Of a stretch of DNA of 64,000 bases, positions 36,626 through 45,556 are shown piece by piece (position 1 is the stretch's first letter; each line of letters begins with the position of its first letter). The stretch is taken from NCBI RefSeq assembly GCF_000720765.1, contig NZ_JODC01000028.1:6693-70692 (forward strand). Direction: 5' to 3'. The notes beneath the pieces are model-generated. The model ran no database searches and was not told the origin of the DNA. It saw nothing but the letters and a program-made list of their open reading frames with translations. The stretch comes from Streptomyces sp. NRRL S-646 (lineage in GTDB: Bacteria > Actinomycetota > Actinomycetes > Streptomycetales > Streptomycetaceae). Made by a program: the position numbers and the translations under genes.

Positions 36626-37856
36626 TCACTTTCCTTTTGCGGACACACACGTGTCCGATGAGCTTCTTCGAGGGACGGCGGCGCCGTCAGGCTCGCTGGG
36701 GAGCGAGGAAGATCGCAGTACGAGGAATGGGATGACCAAGGCGAGGGTGCCGACAGCTAGGCCGTTCCACAGCCCGAGCCAGGTCCCGGCGGCGCCGGCG
36801 AGGAGGGCGGCCACCGGCTGGGAACCGTAAACGACCCAGCGACTCGTGGCGAGCATGCGGCCCTGCAGCGCGGGGTCACAGGCGGCCTGACGGACGGTGC
36901 GCTGGGTGGAACCCTGGACGACCGCGCATCCCAACTGGACGAACATCCCCAAACCGACGACCACTTGCCACGGGCGACCGGGCGTGGCGAGCAGGAGCGG
37001 CACCTCGGTGAACGGGGCGAGGGCCAGGGAGGTGAGCATGACGCGCACCGGTCCATACCGCGCGACCACCGGGCGGACGAGGAAGGCGCCGCAGAACCCG
37101 CCGAGCGCGGCCACGCTCAACGTCGTACCCAATGCCACACCCGAATAGTGAAGGTGGCGCAGCACGTAAAGAGACCACAGCGTGGTGAGGAAAGCCATGC
37201 ATTCCCTCGGCGATCTCGGCCCGGAAGGTCGCGTTCCTTGTGGGCCGGGCCACCGCCGGTTCGGTGGTGCGGATACAAAAGAGGAAGAGGGCACAGGCCA
37301 GGTAGGAAGCAACGTCCAGGTAGATGGCAGGGGCAGCTCCCAGAACAGTGATCAAAACACCGCCGAGCTGAGCGCCGGCACTGTCGGCCAGCGAATTGAC
37401 ACCGCCCAGCTTGGAGTTGGCCTCCAGCAGCCGCGAACGGGGCAGCAGCGAGGGAAGGAAGCTGATACGAGCGGTGGAGCCGAACACCTCCGAAACCGCG
37501 CCCACCAGGGCCACCCCGTACAACAGCCCCAAAGACAGCCAGCCCAATTCGCAAGCAAGCGGGACGATGAGAAACGCGACACCGCCGACCAGCGCCGCGC
37601 CCACCATCACCGGACGCTTGCGGTACCGGTCCGCGAGCACACCGGCGGGGAGCGACACCAGCAAGGGCGGAAGTTTCTGCGCGAACGACAACAGCGCGAC
37701 CTGCCAGACAGAGGCGTGCAGCGCCACCACCGCGATCAGCGGAATGGCCACCTGAGTGACACCGCTGCCCACGAAGTCGACAGCGTTCGCGCTCCAGTAT
37801 CGGACGAAGCCAGGATGCCTCCAGAGGCTGCCTTCTGCCGTGGCCTCGTTCACCAC
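36626..37856 (-). pseudogene. MFS transporter with one frameshift
   Basis: Two frames make one major facilitator of about 410 residues. N-terminal half from GTG 37856: RHPGFVRYWSANAVDFVGSG, PLLVSLPAGVLADRYRKRPV (the MFS loop), VFGSTARISFLPSLLPRSRL. Near 37195-37205 the frame shifts by one, and the second half runs MAFLTTLWSLYVLRHLHYSG to GLWNGLAVGTLALVIPFLVL. The style is that of MFS_3 drug exporters. A single indel separates the halves, so this is either a recent pseudogene or a sequencing error; the neighbouring decay favours the former. Confidence 0.75.
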
Positions 37857-37875
37857 ACCCCGCTCCCGCCACGTC

Positions 37876-37897
37876 GTCGTACCGTCATACCTACGAC
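37876..37897. promoter_or_regulatory. Inverted repeat upstream of MFS gene
   Basis: GTCGTA and TACGAC arms separated by 10 bases (CCGTCATACC) lie about 20 bp upstream of the MFS start. It is a possible operator; the short arms make chance plausible. Confidence 0.25.
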
Positions 37898-37999
37898 AAC
37901 GATCTATACGGGAAAGGGTTCGGCGGGGTCCGTAATCTGGTCCATTCCATCCGCGCGGGTACCGACAGGGCCTCGGCCGGGTTGGCCGTGGTGCGTTGG

Positions 38000-38227
38000 A
38001 GGGCGTGGACGTGCCACGGGGATGCATGCCTGGGCGAGCACGTGAGACCTCCAGGAGGTGCGCGTCCCACCACACCCAGCCCTCTGGCCCACTTCAGCAG
38101 GGCGCGGTTGCCAGCCGTAGTGGCCGGGAACTCGCCGGTGCCGAGCACCGAGCACTGCAGCCACGTGAACATCCCGGTGCGTGTCCACGCCCAGCACCAC
38201 CTCCCCCGCCGACCGTCGACGGCGCAC
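38000..38227 (-). pseudogene. IS110-family transposase, N-terminal remnant
   Basis: One frame gives EVVLGVDTHRDVHVAAVL, the N-terminal DEDD/RuvC strand of IS110 enzymes. The next segment is in another frame (LGTGEFPATTAGNRALLKWA). It decays after about 75 residues. It is not the missing half of the other IS110 scrap in any simple way, since they lie 31 kb apart. Confidence 0.7.
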
Positions 38228-38589
38228 ACGCGGGACAAGAGACTTACTGGACGTGCTCGTTCACCTTCCGGCCCTCGGCTCATCGCGTTGCCGGCACCGG
38301 GCCGCGTCGGGTGGTCAGAATCGTGATGACTCATCGTTGATCGGCAGGCCCCTATCGAGACACACCCCGTCAGCCCGATACCGACAACGCACCATCCCCG
38401 ACCAACGGCCGACACTGTGTGATCAAGACACCCCCGTCAGATGTCTCATGAGTCAGACCCCGGAGCTGGGACAGCACCCGCCCATCCTCCCGCCCCTCAC
38501 AACACGTGGCCCCCCTGTCCAAACCCGGCCGTCGGCCAGGACCATTCGACAACTGACGCCTGCCGACGACAGCAAGTGCTCAGAACAAG
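38228..38589. other. Intergenic debris
   Basis: About 360 bp of short frames without recognisable products between two mobile-element scraps. I see no gene, RNA or repeat here. Confidence 0.35.
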
Positions 38590-38870
38590 GAGACAGTCAC
38601 GACGCCTCTGCTGCGATGGTGCCCGCCCTGGACGGAGCGGGCCTCATCCGCGCGCACGACCTCCCCGACCGGCTTGCTGGCGGCGATGTGCTTCAGGATG
38701 GAGGCCATCACGGTCCGCTTCTGCGCCGGATTCGCATACGTGGCAGCCGAACTGCCCGGCGGGGACAGCGCGCCGCTGTGCCGCATGCGCTTCACCGGTG
38801 TGCCGCACGCCTGGGGCTTCGCCCTCTACCAGGCCAGCAACGACAGCTACCCGGGACAACGTCCTGCCCA
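38590..38870 (+). pseudogene. Remnant of an uncharacterised mobile-element-associated protein
   Basis: A plus-strand frame gives FAYVAAELPGGDSAPLCRMR followed by FTGVPHAWGFALYQASNDSY, then stops making sense. The LCR(M/L)R(F/Y)TG...WGFA(L/I)Y.AS.D.Y pattern resembles a conserved actinobacterial protein of unknown function often near transposons. Only about 60 residues survive; the identification is from memory. Confidence 0.3.
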
Positions 38871-39011
38871 GGCGTCCTGGGCAGCAAGGTGTGGGGGGAA
38901 GCCCGCATGTTGATCGTGGTTGGCGGCGTGTCGCTGCTCTGGCGTCTGCTTCCTGCTCACCGAAGCTCGTGTCCGCCAGTTCCATGTGTTCAGGGACCAT
39001 GTATTCAGCGG

Positions 39012-39566
39012 TCAGCTCACCGTCACATCGACCATGGCGGTGAGAACGCCGCGAGGGACGCGGCTGATCAGGTCGATCAGGAGGTCCTGTTCGTCGGCGC
39101 GTTGCCCGAAGCGTCCGAACCACTGCTCAGGACGGGCGCTCTCGCTGGAGAAAGTCAGCCGATACTGATACGGGCCCCTTTCCACAGGCCGGAACTGGGT
39201 GAAGACGGACAAGGGGAAGTAGCCGTCGTCTCGACCGGCGCTGGGGTCAAAGCTCTCGCCTGGGCGGAGCCGACGGAAGTGTGACCGTAGCAGGGGACCT
39301 ACGAGGGGGTCCTCGACGAGTGGTCGGTACACGGTACGTCCGCCGTGCAGGACCGCCGTGCGAAAGTGAGGGAAACGCATTCCCGCCTCGGAACCGTCGA
39401 GTACGCCGACGACCCACACCGCCGCGTCACTGATGTTGCGCAGTTCCACTTCGATGGGCAACGGTTCGCCGACGGGGTGCGGACCCGTCGGCGCACGCAG
39501 GACCATGCGGAGGGCGACGGCCGCCTGGCCGCCGCCCGTGCTGTGGGAGGGGAAGGGGCGAGACAT
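39012..39566 (-). CDS. Hypothetical beta-rich protein, third gene of metzincin operon
   Basis: A 184-residue protein with no signal peptide. PIEVELRNISDAAVWVVGVL, then VYRPLVEDPLVGPLLRSHF, LRPGESFDPSAG and RGPYQYRLTFSSESARPEQW suggest an immunoglobulin-like beta sandwich of the kind seen in proteinase-inhibitor or DUF-type domains. That is a fold impression, not a family match. The segment AVWVVGVLDG...HFRTAVLHGGRTVYRPL resembles part of the middle region of the upstream metzincin-like protein in style. ATG at 39566 starts 2 bp after that gene's stop, so they are co-translated. Confidence 0.65.
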   Translation of the reverse strand: MSRPFPSHSTGGGQAAVALRMVLRAPTGPHPVGEPLPIEVELRNISDAAVWVVGVLDGSEAGMRFPHFRTAVLHGGRTVYRPLVEDPLVGPLLRSHFRRLRPGESFDPSAGRDDGYFPLSVFTQFRPVERGPYQYRLTFSSESARPEQWFGRFGQRADEQDLLIDLISRVPRGVLTAMVDVTVS

Positions 39567-39568
39567 GG

Positions 39569-41788
39569 CTACCGGCGGGTGATCTCTTCCTTGGTCCGTT
39601 CCGCCTCCGACCGGATGTCCCGCATGACGTGGGGCTTGAGGTTCTTGCGGTCGAAGATCTCCACCATCTCGTCCATCACCTGTGTCGCCCGTTGCGGATT
39701 GCCCGCTTTGGCCTCCACCCGTGCCAGCCGCCGCATCACCTGGCCGAGAGTGATGTTGTCGACCCCCTCGTCACCGGCCGAGGATTCCACCACCTTGCCG
39801 AGCTGCCCGATGCTCTCCTCGGTGTTGGCGTGGCGGATGCGGAGCTCCTTGCCGGGGGTGAGGTCCTTGAAGTCCCTTGAGACGCCGAAGCCCTTGACCA
39901 TGCGTGGGTAGACGGCGAGCGGGTGCTCAGCGTACTGGTCCAGCACCTGATCGAGGGCCCGGTTCCCGGACTCGAGGCTCTCGGCGCGGGAGCCGAGCAG
40001 GTAGAAGAGCGTGCCCTGCTCATCGCCGGACATCATCAACTCGGCGACATCCTCGTCGGCCTCGGTCAGCGGCCTGCGGACCGTGAGCCGGTGGATGCCG
40101 GAGACCACCCGGGAACCGTCCGAAGCGTTGTACTGGGCCCGCAGTTGGTACTGGCCGGGCTGCTGGAAGTAGAAGCCGTCCTTGCCGTAACCGACGTAGG
40201 CACTCTCGTAGATCGCCGGCCGGTCGGCGTCCAGGACCGTCCGGTGCTCGTGATCCGCGCAGCGGATCAGTGGCGGCCGGTAGGTCCTGGTCTCGCCCGA
40301 AGGGGTGCGGATGGCGACGGTGACGAATCCGTCGTTGGGGTGCAGTCGGCCATGTGTGCTGCGGCCGCGCAGGTCGGTGGTGGCCAGCTTGATCTCGACC
40401 ACGACCGGCTCGCCGAACCGGAACGTTCTGTTGGACCGCAGTTCCAGGGCCAGGCCGGAGTTGTCGACGACCGGGTCGTCGAAGAGGTCCACGTCGACCT
40501 CGGCCGCACCGACACCGAACGGGTTGCCGCCCATGATCACGTCACGGTGGAAGCCGTGCCGCAGATGCACGAGTTCACTGTCGGTGAACTGGAAGGGGAA
40601 CGCGGCCCAGTAAGCGGCCGTGCCACCCGGTGCTGGTGGCGGCGGCTGGAAGTTCTGCACGTAGTTCATCCAGGACAGGTCCCCGAGACCTCCGTTGGGC
40701 CCGAGCGGTTGAGGCGGTTCGGCCAGGTCCTTCTGCCACGAGTGCAGCAGGTTGAAGGCGTGACCGAGTTCGTGGACGTACGTACGCAACTGCGCACGCT
40801 GGCTGGCCGGGTCCTCGCCCTTGATCGCGTCGTGGAACACCGCGCAGCCCTGTCTCTGGAAGGCTCCGCCGGCATCGAACATGATGCCCCGGACACCGTC
40901 CTCGACGTACGAGGAGGCCACCAGCTGCCACACCTGCCACCGGGGGACATCCCGCCAGAGGCTGAAATGGTTGACCATGGCGTTGTGCAACTCCGCGTCG
41001 TTCCACCGTGCGTCGGCGCCCGCGGCACCGGCGGGGACGACATCGGGAGCCCCGGCGATCTGCACCTCGATCCCCGCCTCCGCGTACGCGGCGGGCACGC
41101 TCAGGACACGTGCCGGGCTCGACGGCGGCTGCGCCAGGGACCCGGTGTCGTACGAGACGAACGGGACGGTCCCTGTCACGGAGTCCTGTTCGAGCTGGAC
41201 GCTGCGGAAGTGCGGTGAGACGAACGCGCACAGGTAACTCGCGCTGGGGCTCCCGCCGTCGGTGGAGAACTGCACGGTGGCCTCGCCCGGCGTGTGTGCC
41301 ACATCCGTGCCCCGGACAATGCTCACCTCCACGTGCGAGGACAGGACGGGGAAACTGAACCTCCCTCGTCCGGTGAGCTTCACCAGCCCCTCGGTGACGG
41401 CGGCGGTGAGCGTCTCCACGACGAAGGAACCGACGTAGTTGGTGGTCGCCCCACTGGTCTGGAAGAAGTCTCCGCTGATCCGCATCAGCGGCCGCGGGCC
41501 GTCCACGTCCACTCGCAGTTCGAGCTGAGTTCCGGCTCCCGTGCTGCGGAAGCGCCCGCTGACCATGGTCGCTGCGGCCTGATCGGCCGGCCGCGGCAGG
41601 GCCTGTGCTTCGAGTCGCGCCACACGAGCCCTGAGCTGAACCATGTCCTCGGCCTCCGGCTCCACGAGCACTGCCTCCGTGGCGCCGCTCTGCTCCGCCC
41701 TGTGGGTCGGCGTCAGCCCTTCGAGGTCATTCCTCTTGGCCGGCCGCACCATCCCGTCCAGCGTTGTGGGGTCCGACATGATCGACAT
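39569..41788 (-). CDS. Metzincin-like zinc protease, large cytoplasmic form
   Basis: A 739-residue protein. After a hydrophilic N-terminus and coiled coil (EDMVQLRARVARLEAQALP) comes a beta-rich region of about 150 residues, then the catalytic motif TYVHELGHAFNLLHSWQKD near residue 340. HELGHAFNLLH fits the metzincin HExxHxxxxxH zinc site. Downstream are a beta-rich region with VVDNSGLALELRSNRTFRFG and FYFQQPGQYQLRAQY, and a helical C-terminus (GNPQRATQVMDEMVEIFDRK). There is no signal peptide or membrane segment. ATG at 41788 follows AAGGAGG. It lies between a crystallin-like gene and a small beta-rich gene. Substrate and route out of the cell, if any, are unknown. Confidence 0.8.
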   Translation of the reverse strand: MSIMSDPTTLDGMVRPAKRNDLEGLTPTHRAEQSGATEAVLVEPEAEDMVQLRARVARLEAQALPRPADQAAATMVSGRFRSTGAGTQLELRVDVDGPRPLMRISGDFFQTSGATTNYVGSFVVETLTAAVTEGLVKLTGRGRFSFPVLSSHVEVSIVRGTDVAHTPGEATVQFSTDGGSPSASYLCAFVSPHFRSVQLEQDSVTGTVPFVSYDTGSLAQPPSSPARVLSVPAAYAEAGIEVQIAGAPDVVPAGAAGADARWNDAELHNAMVNHFSLWRDVPRWQVWQLVASSYVEDGVRGIMFDAGGAFQRQGCAVFHDAIKGEDPASQRAQLRTYVHELGHAFNLLHSWQKDLAEPPQPLGPNGGLGDLSWMNYVQNFQPPPPAPGGTAAYWAAFPFQFTDSELVHLRHGFHRDVIMGGNPFGVGAAEVDVDLFDDPVVDNSGLALELRSNRTFRFGEPVVVEIKLATTDLRGRSTHGRLHPNDGFVTVAIRTPSGETRTYRPPLIRCADHEHRTVLDADRPAIYESAYVGYGKDGFYFQQPGQYQLRAQYNASDGSRVVSGIHRLTVRRPLTEADEDVAELMMSGDEQGTLFYLLGSRAESLESGNRALDQVLDQYAEHPLAVYPRMVKGFGVSRDFKDLTPGKELRIRHANTEESIGQLGKVVESSAGDEGVDNITLGQVMRRLARVEAKAGNPQRATQVMDEMVEIFDRKNLKPHVMRDIRSEAERTKEEITRR

Positions 41789-41824
41789 GGGTTGCCTCCT
41801 TGTGCGGGTCTTGCCCTCAGGCGG

Positions 41825-42553
41825 TCAGAACCGCCGTCCCCAGTTGGCGGTCGAGGACGTGCAGTCGTTCCAGCCGTACTGGCTGAGGTGGTAGCGCGTG
41901 TTCCCGCCAGGGATCTCGAGCCGGGAGCCGCGGTATCCGGGGGTGTCCCAGAGCGTGATGTGCCACCGGCACCAGTTGACCGACGAGATGATGTCGTTCC
42001 AGTCACCCGTACCGAGGAAGCCTCTGCGGACCCTGCGCAGATCCCGCCAGGCGCGTCCCGGGCCGTTCTGCAGCCAGTCCCCGCCGAGGTCGTCGTCTTC
42101 GTAGTAGTACGAGAGCTCGGACAGCGAATCCGGGTTGGTGGTGCCGATGTCGCTGTGCCGCGCGCCGACCAGGTGGTCGTGGAGCGCTTCGAGCGTCGTG
42201 AAGCTGTACAGCACGGGGTCGCCCTGGGCGTTGACACCGGGCGTCGAGTACAGCTCCTGCCCGTCGAACTCACGGACCACACTGGGCTCGTTGGTCTCGC
42301 CGTCCAGCACCACAGGTATCTCGGGCGGCTGGTGCGGTTTCGGTGGGGGCGACTCGCCTTCGGCCCGGATGCCGCCAATCATCATGACGGCGTCCTCGTG
42401 GAGGATCGGTGGGTCGACTTCCGCCAGGCGGTCGACCAGCGCGTCGAACGAGTCGATCCCCGAGTCCTCCAGGCCCTCACGGACCTGCCTCCGCGTCCGC
42501 TCGCGGACGTCGCCGGAGGCCCCGGAGCGTTCGGGGCTGAGCTGTCGGCTCAT
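41825..42553 (-). CDS. Beta/gamma-crystallin-like protein, first gene of metzincin operon
   Basis: A 242-residue protein. The N-terminal half is helical and acidic (RTRRQVREGLEDSGIDSFDA, then VDRLAEVDPPILHEDAVMMI), followed by a Pro-rich linker. The C-terminal 60 residues look like a beta/gamma-crystallin motif: SSVNWCRWHITLWDTPGYRG, SRLEIPGG and YHLSQYGWNDCTSSTANWG, matching the (aromatic)xxxx(aromatic)xG ... LxxYGWND..SS pattern; such motifs often bind calcium. There is no signal peptide. ATG at 42553 follows AGAGGAA. It is 36 bp ahead of the metzincin gene, so presumably co-transcribed. Confidence 0.7.
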   Translation of the reverse strand: MSRQLSPERSGASGDVRERTRRQVREGLEDSGIDSFDALVDRLAEVDPPILHEDAVMMIGGIRAEGESPPPKPHQPPEIPVVLDGETNEPSVVREFDGQELYSTPGVNAQGDPVLYSFTTLEALHDHLVGARHSDIGTTNPDSLSELSYYYEDDDLGGDWLQNGPGRAWRDLRRVRRGFLGTGDWNDIISSVNWCRWHITLWDTPGYRGSRLEIPGGNTRYHLSQYGWNDCTSSTANWGRRF

Positions 42554-43167
42554 GGTGTTCCTCTTGTTCCGCCCCGGACCGGGAAGAGACGGTCCGCCGC
42601 TCCCGCGCAGCGCTGTGGGTTCGCACGGGGCGGCTCGTCTCTCGGGGCCGCGGGCTGTCGTAGCACCAGGATTGACGGGTCTGCGCCGTCACGGGCGCAC
42701 TCGGACGCGGGCGCATTCGGTGTGCCGCGGGGGCTTTCGAGCGCCGTGTCGATCTCCATCCGCAGAACGCCCCTGATTCCAGTAGGCGTCGCATCCGCGA
42801 TGGTGTCAACCGGACCACGAGCGCCATCTGGCGCCGCAACTCTGCTGGTTGACCAGTCAATTTACGCGATGTGACCCTTCTTGACCCTCGCGTCATCATT
42901 TGCTATTGCAAGCGCTAATGCGTTCGCAAGCGAAGGAGCCGGACGGCCATACGGGAGGCGAAGAATTCGTAGTAAGTGCCGCACCGCGGTCCCGAGTGCG
43001 TCCGCCGAACAGCGCAACCTCTTCTCGCGCGTGGGCGGGTTCCACGGCCTGGAGCGGGACCGGTAATAGCTTGTCGGACGGCGGGCGGCCGGGTCCCGTT
43101 CATACGTGGCACGCGGCCGGCACCCGATCCAGCTCCGTACGTCGAGCGGGTTCCCCGAGGAGAACAG
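42554..43167. promoter_or_regulatory. Divergent control region with a TTCGC palindrome
   Basis: About 610 bp separates the metzincin operon from the coiled-coil gene. An AT-richer patch near 42880-42915 (TTTGCTATTGCAAGCGCTAA) contains GCAAGCG, repeated in the palindrome TTCGCAAGCGAA at 42923-42934. These look like regulator sites serving one or both directions. The remaining sequence holds no convincing gene. Confidence 0.4.
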
Positions 43168-43425
43168 ATGTCTAGCTCACCACTGCCAATCTGCGAGCAC
43201 GCCAAGGCCGGCCTCGCGAAGGCCAAACTGGAGACAGCTCGCAGGCTGAAGGAGCTGAACGACGCCGAGCACAAGCTCCACGAGCTGGAAGCCGCACAGC
43301 CGCCGGACGAGGCGGCGATCGAGGCTCAGAAGGCCAAGGTCGACCAAGCCCGGGACAACTGGCTGGAGGCAAGAAAGAAGCAGAAGGACTGGCAGGAAGC
43401 GGTGGACGAACTCTGCAATCCGTAG
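43168..43425 (+). CDS. Small coiled-coil protein
   Basis: An 85-residue, highly charged helical protein. After SSSPLPICEHAKAGLAKA it is almost all coiled coil (KLETARRLKELNDAEHKLHE and IEAQKAKVDQARDNWLEARK), ending AVDELCNP. Two Cys residues flank the helix hairpin. ATG at 43168 has GAGGAG eight bases upstream, so it is a genuine short gene. No family recognised. It is the first plus-strand gene of the cluster divergent from the metzincin operon. Confidence 0.7.
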   Translation: MSSSPLPICEHAKAGLAKAKLETARRLKELNDAEHKLHELEAAQPPDEAAIEAQKAKVDQARDNWLEARKKQKDWQEAVDELCNP

Positions 43426-43572
43426 CACGGCCGGAGGGCGCCGGCCACCCTCATCCGAACGGACCTTCCCAGGCGCTGGCGCGATCACCAGAGATGAGAC
43501 TCAGACCAGGGGGCCTTGGGCGGTATGTGCCATAGGGGCTCGACACCGCCATCTGCGCCGGAGGTCAGCGCC

Positions 43573-44502
43573 ATGCTTCAGGTAACCGTCCAGATCTTCA
43601 GTGGCCGGCCCAACCCCACCTGGGTCGTCACCGATGAGGATGCCACTCGCACACTGCTGGAAACCGCCGCCCAGGAGGCCGGCGACGCGATCGGGCTGCC
43701 TGGTGCCGGATACGACGGTCTGGGCTACCGGGAGGTGGTGGTCACCACAGCTGCCGACGACCAACTTGCCTGGCCCGAGCGACTGCCGCAGGCATTCGCG
43801 CTCGGCACCATCGCCGCGGCCGATCCGTCGAGTTCCGGGGAGTTGGCCCGCCGGCTCATCGCCACCATGGACCAGTACCGTGATGTCACGCTGGCCGAGC
43901 ACGCTCTTACCCCGATCGGCTCGCAGACCCAGGACTTCGTTCTGGAGCAGCTCGACACCTTCCTGGAGAATCCGCCCGCCTGGAACCGCGCCATGAAGGC
44001 TCCTTCGCAGCCCGCGGAACGGTCCAGCAGACAGGAGAAGGATGTCGCGGAGACCTGCACGTACGAGGTGAGCCAGTTCAACCCGGACTACTGGAACCGA
44101 CCGGAGGTACAGCCGTACAACAACTGCTACAACTACGCTCGTAACTACCGCACCGACACCTTCGCCCAGCCCGGCCGCGCACACGGCGCCCAGACCAGCA
44201 CCATGGCCTGCTCCAACGTCACCCAGGCAGCGCTCGCCGACGGGCTGGTGTACCGGTACCACTGCCTCCCGGACTCGGAGTACCCGCGCCGGCTCATGGC
44301 ACTGGTCGTCTGGCCCGGCTGGGACTACCACTGGTACCGGGAACACAAGGGTGACTTCTGGGGACACAAGCCGGGAGCCACCGCGGCCCGCAACTACGAC
44401 AACAGCGGAGCGCTGATCACCAACCCCGAGACCTGCGACCGCGGCGGCTACACCGACTTCTGCCGCTACTTCTACGCGGGCAAGTCCGTGGTCATCAACT
44501 GA
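43573..44502 (+). CDS. Two-domain protein: SGRPNP domain plus Cys/His hydrolase-like domain
   Basis: A 309-residue protein without signal peptide. N-terminal domain (1-150): VTVQIFSGRPNPTWVVTDED, then GLGYREVVVTT, DQYRDVTLAEHAL and FVLEQLDTFLEN. C-terminal domain: CTYEVSQFNPDYWNRPEVQP, PYNNCYNYARNYRTDTFAQP, and WPGWDYHWYREHKGDFWGHK followed by PGATAARNYDNSG. The conserved Cys (NNCYNYA) and His (DYHWYR, or the HKPG His) with an Asp/Asn further on are arranged as in papain-like or NlpC/P60-like amidases; this is inferred from layout. ATG at 43573 follows GGAGGT. The next gene repeats the N-terminal domain. Confidence 0.7.
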   Translation: MLQVTVQIFSGRPNPTWVVTDEDATRTLLETAAQEAGDAIGLPGAGYDGLGYREVVVTTAADDQLAWPERLPQAFALGTIAAADPSSSGELARRLIATMDQYRDVTLAEHALTPIGSQTQDFVLEQLDTFLENPPAWNRAMKAPSQPAERSSRQEKDVAETCTYEVSQFNPDYWNRPEVQPYNNCYNYARNYRTDTFAQPGRAHGAQTSTMACSNVTQAALADGLVYRYHCLPDSEYPRRLMALVVWPGWDYHWYREHKGDFWGHKPGATAARNYDNSGALITNPETCDRGGYTDFCRYFYAGKSVVIN

Positions 44503-44545
44503 GCTGCCCTCACTGATGGGGTATCGGAGCCCGCCGGAGACCGAT

Positions 44546-44869
44546 GTGATCGTCGAACTGGACCTGTACAGCGGCCGACCCAACCCGCGCTGGCGACTGG
44601 ACGACGAGACGAGCAGGACCTTCCGCGGGCTGGTGGCAGACCTGGCCCCGACGACTGCCCCTCCGGCCACCCCGCCCGGCCTGGGCTATCGCGGCTTCGT
44701 GGTCACCGACGGCGCCCAAACCTACCGGATCTTCGGCGGCCTGGTCGCCACCGGTGACAGCGTCCTGGCGGACTCCGGGAGAACGCTGGAACACTGGCTG
44801 CTGGGCGGGCTCCCGGAGCGATACGAGGCGCTACGGCCAACGGTCACCCAGGCGATGGGGAACGGCTGA
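44546..44869 (+). CDS. Stand-alone SGRPNP-domain protein
   Basis: A 107-residue protein matching the N-terminal domain of the preceding gene: VIVELDLYSGRPNPRWRLDD aligned to VTVQIFSGRPNPTWVVTDED, then GLGYRGFVVTDGAQTYRIFG and a final helix LEHWLLGGLPERYEALRPTV. GTG at 44546 has GGAG at suitable spacing and starts 43 bp after the previous stop, so the two are an operon. It could bind or regulate the hydrolase partner, like a free inhibitor or immunity copy. Function is unknown. Confidence 0.65.
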   Translation: MIVELDLYSGRPNPRWRLDDETSRTFRGLVADLAPTTAPPATPPGLGYRGFVVTDGAQTYRIFGGLVATGDSVLADSGRTLEHWLLGGLPERYEALRPTVTQAMGNG

Positions 44870-45021
44870 CCGTTCGGATGCGGACGGGGCTGCGGCCCGG
44901 CATACTACCGGGCCCCGTCCACACTGACCGGCGACAGGAAGCGAGCACGGCCTCCCTGCGATTCCGCAAGTCTGCCGTTTGCCCGCTGGCCGAGCAGGCC
45001 GTAGTCCAGTACATCGGAAAC

Positions 45022-45518
45022 ATGACCCCGCACGGCGGCTACCCCAGCGACCTGTCCGAGGAACGCTGGGAACTGATCGCACCGGTCCGTGAGGCATGGC
45101 GGGCCGAGCGGCGCGGGCGCGGCCTGGACATCGGTCGCCCGCCCGAGCACGACCTGCGGCAGATCATGAACGCGATCCTGTACGTGGACCGCACGGGCAT
45201 CCCCTGGCGCTATCCGGCCCACGACTTCGCCCCCTGGGCCACGGTGTACGGCTACTTCGCGAAGCGGCAGCGGGACGGCGTCTTCGAGCGGCTCACCGGA
45301 CTGCTCAGGCGCCTGGTGCCGGCGCCCGCGGGTTCACGATCATCCCGAGACGGTGGACCATCGAGCGCAGCATCGGCTGGCTCATGCACCACCGACGCCT
45401 CGCCCGCGACTACGAACGCCACCCGCCCCGCTCCGAAGCCATGACCCACCTCGCGATGATCGACCTCATGGCCCGCAGACTCACCGGCGTAGCCACCCTG
45501 AACTGGCGCGGAACCTGA
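45022..45518 (+). pseudogene. IS5-family transposase with internal deletion
   Basis: The N-terminal DUF4096-type domain is intact (YPSDLSEERWELIAPVREAW, ILYVDRTGIPWRYPAHDFAP, WATVYGYFAKRQRDGVFERL). At about 45330 it jumps, out of frame, to the C-terminal catalytic end (GFTIIPRRWTIERSIGWLMH, then HRRLARDYERHPPRSEAMTH). Roughly 130 codons including both catalytic Asp residues are deleted. The resulting element of about 0.6 kb resembles a non-autonomous deletion derivative. Confidence 0.8.
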
Positions 45519-45556
45519 CCCGGGACCAAACACGAATCACCGGACCAAACGCCCAG

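Noticed and set aside
39012..44869. The unusual cluster as part of a contractile injection system
   Set aside because: No sheath, tube, baseplate or AAA+ ATPase genes are present in or near it.
45022..45518. Two separate small genes in place of one transposase
   Set aside because: The two parts match the two ends of a single IS5-type transposase, with the middle deleted.
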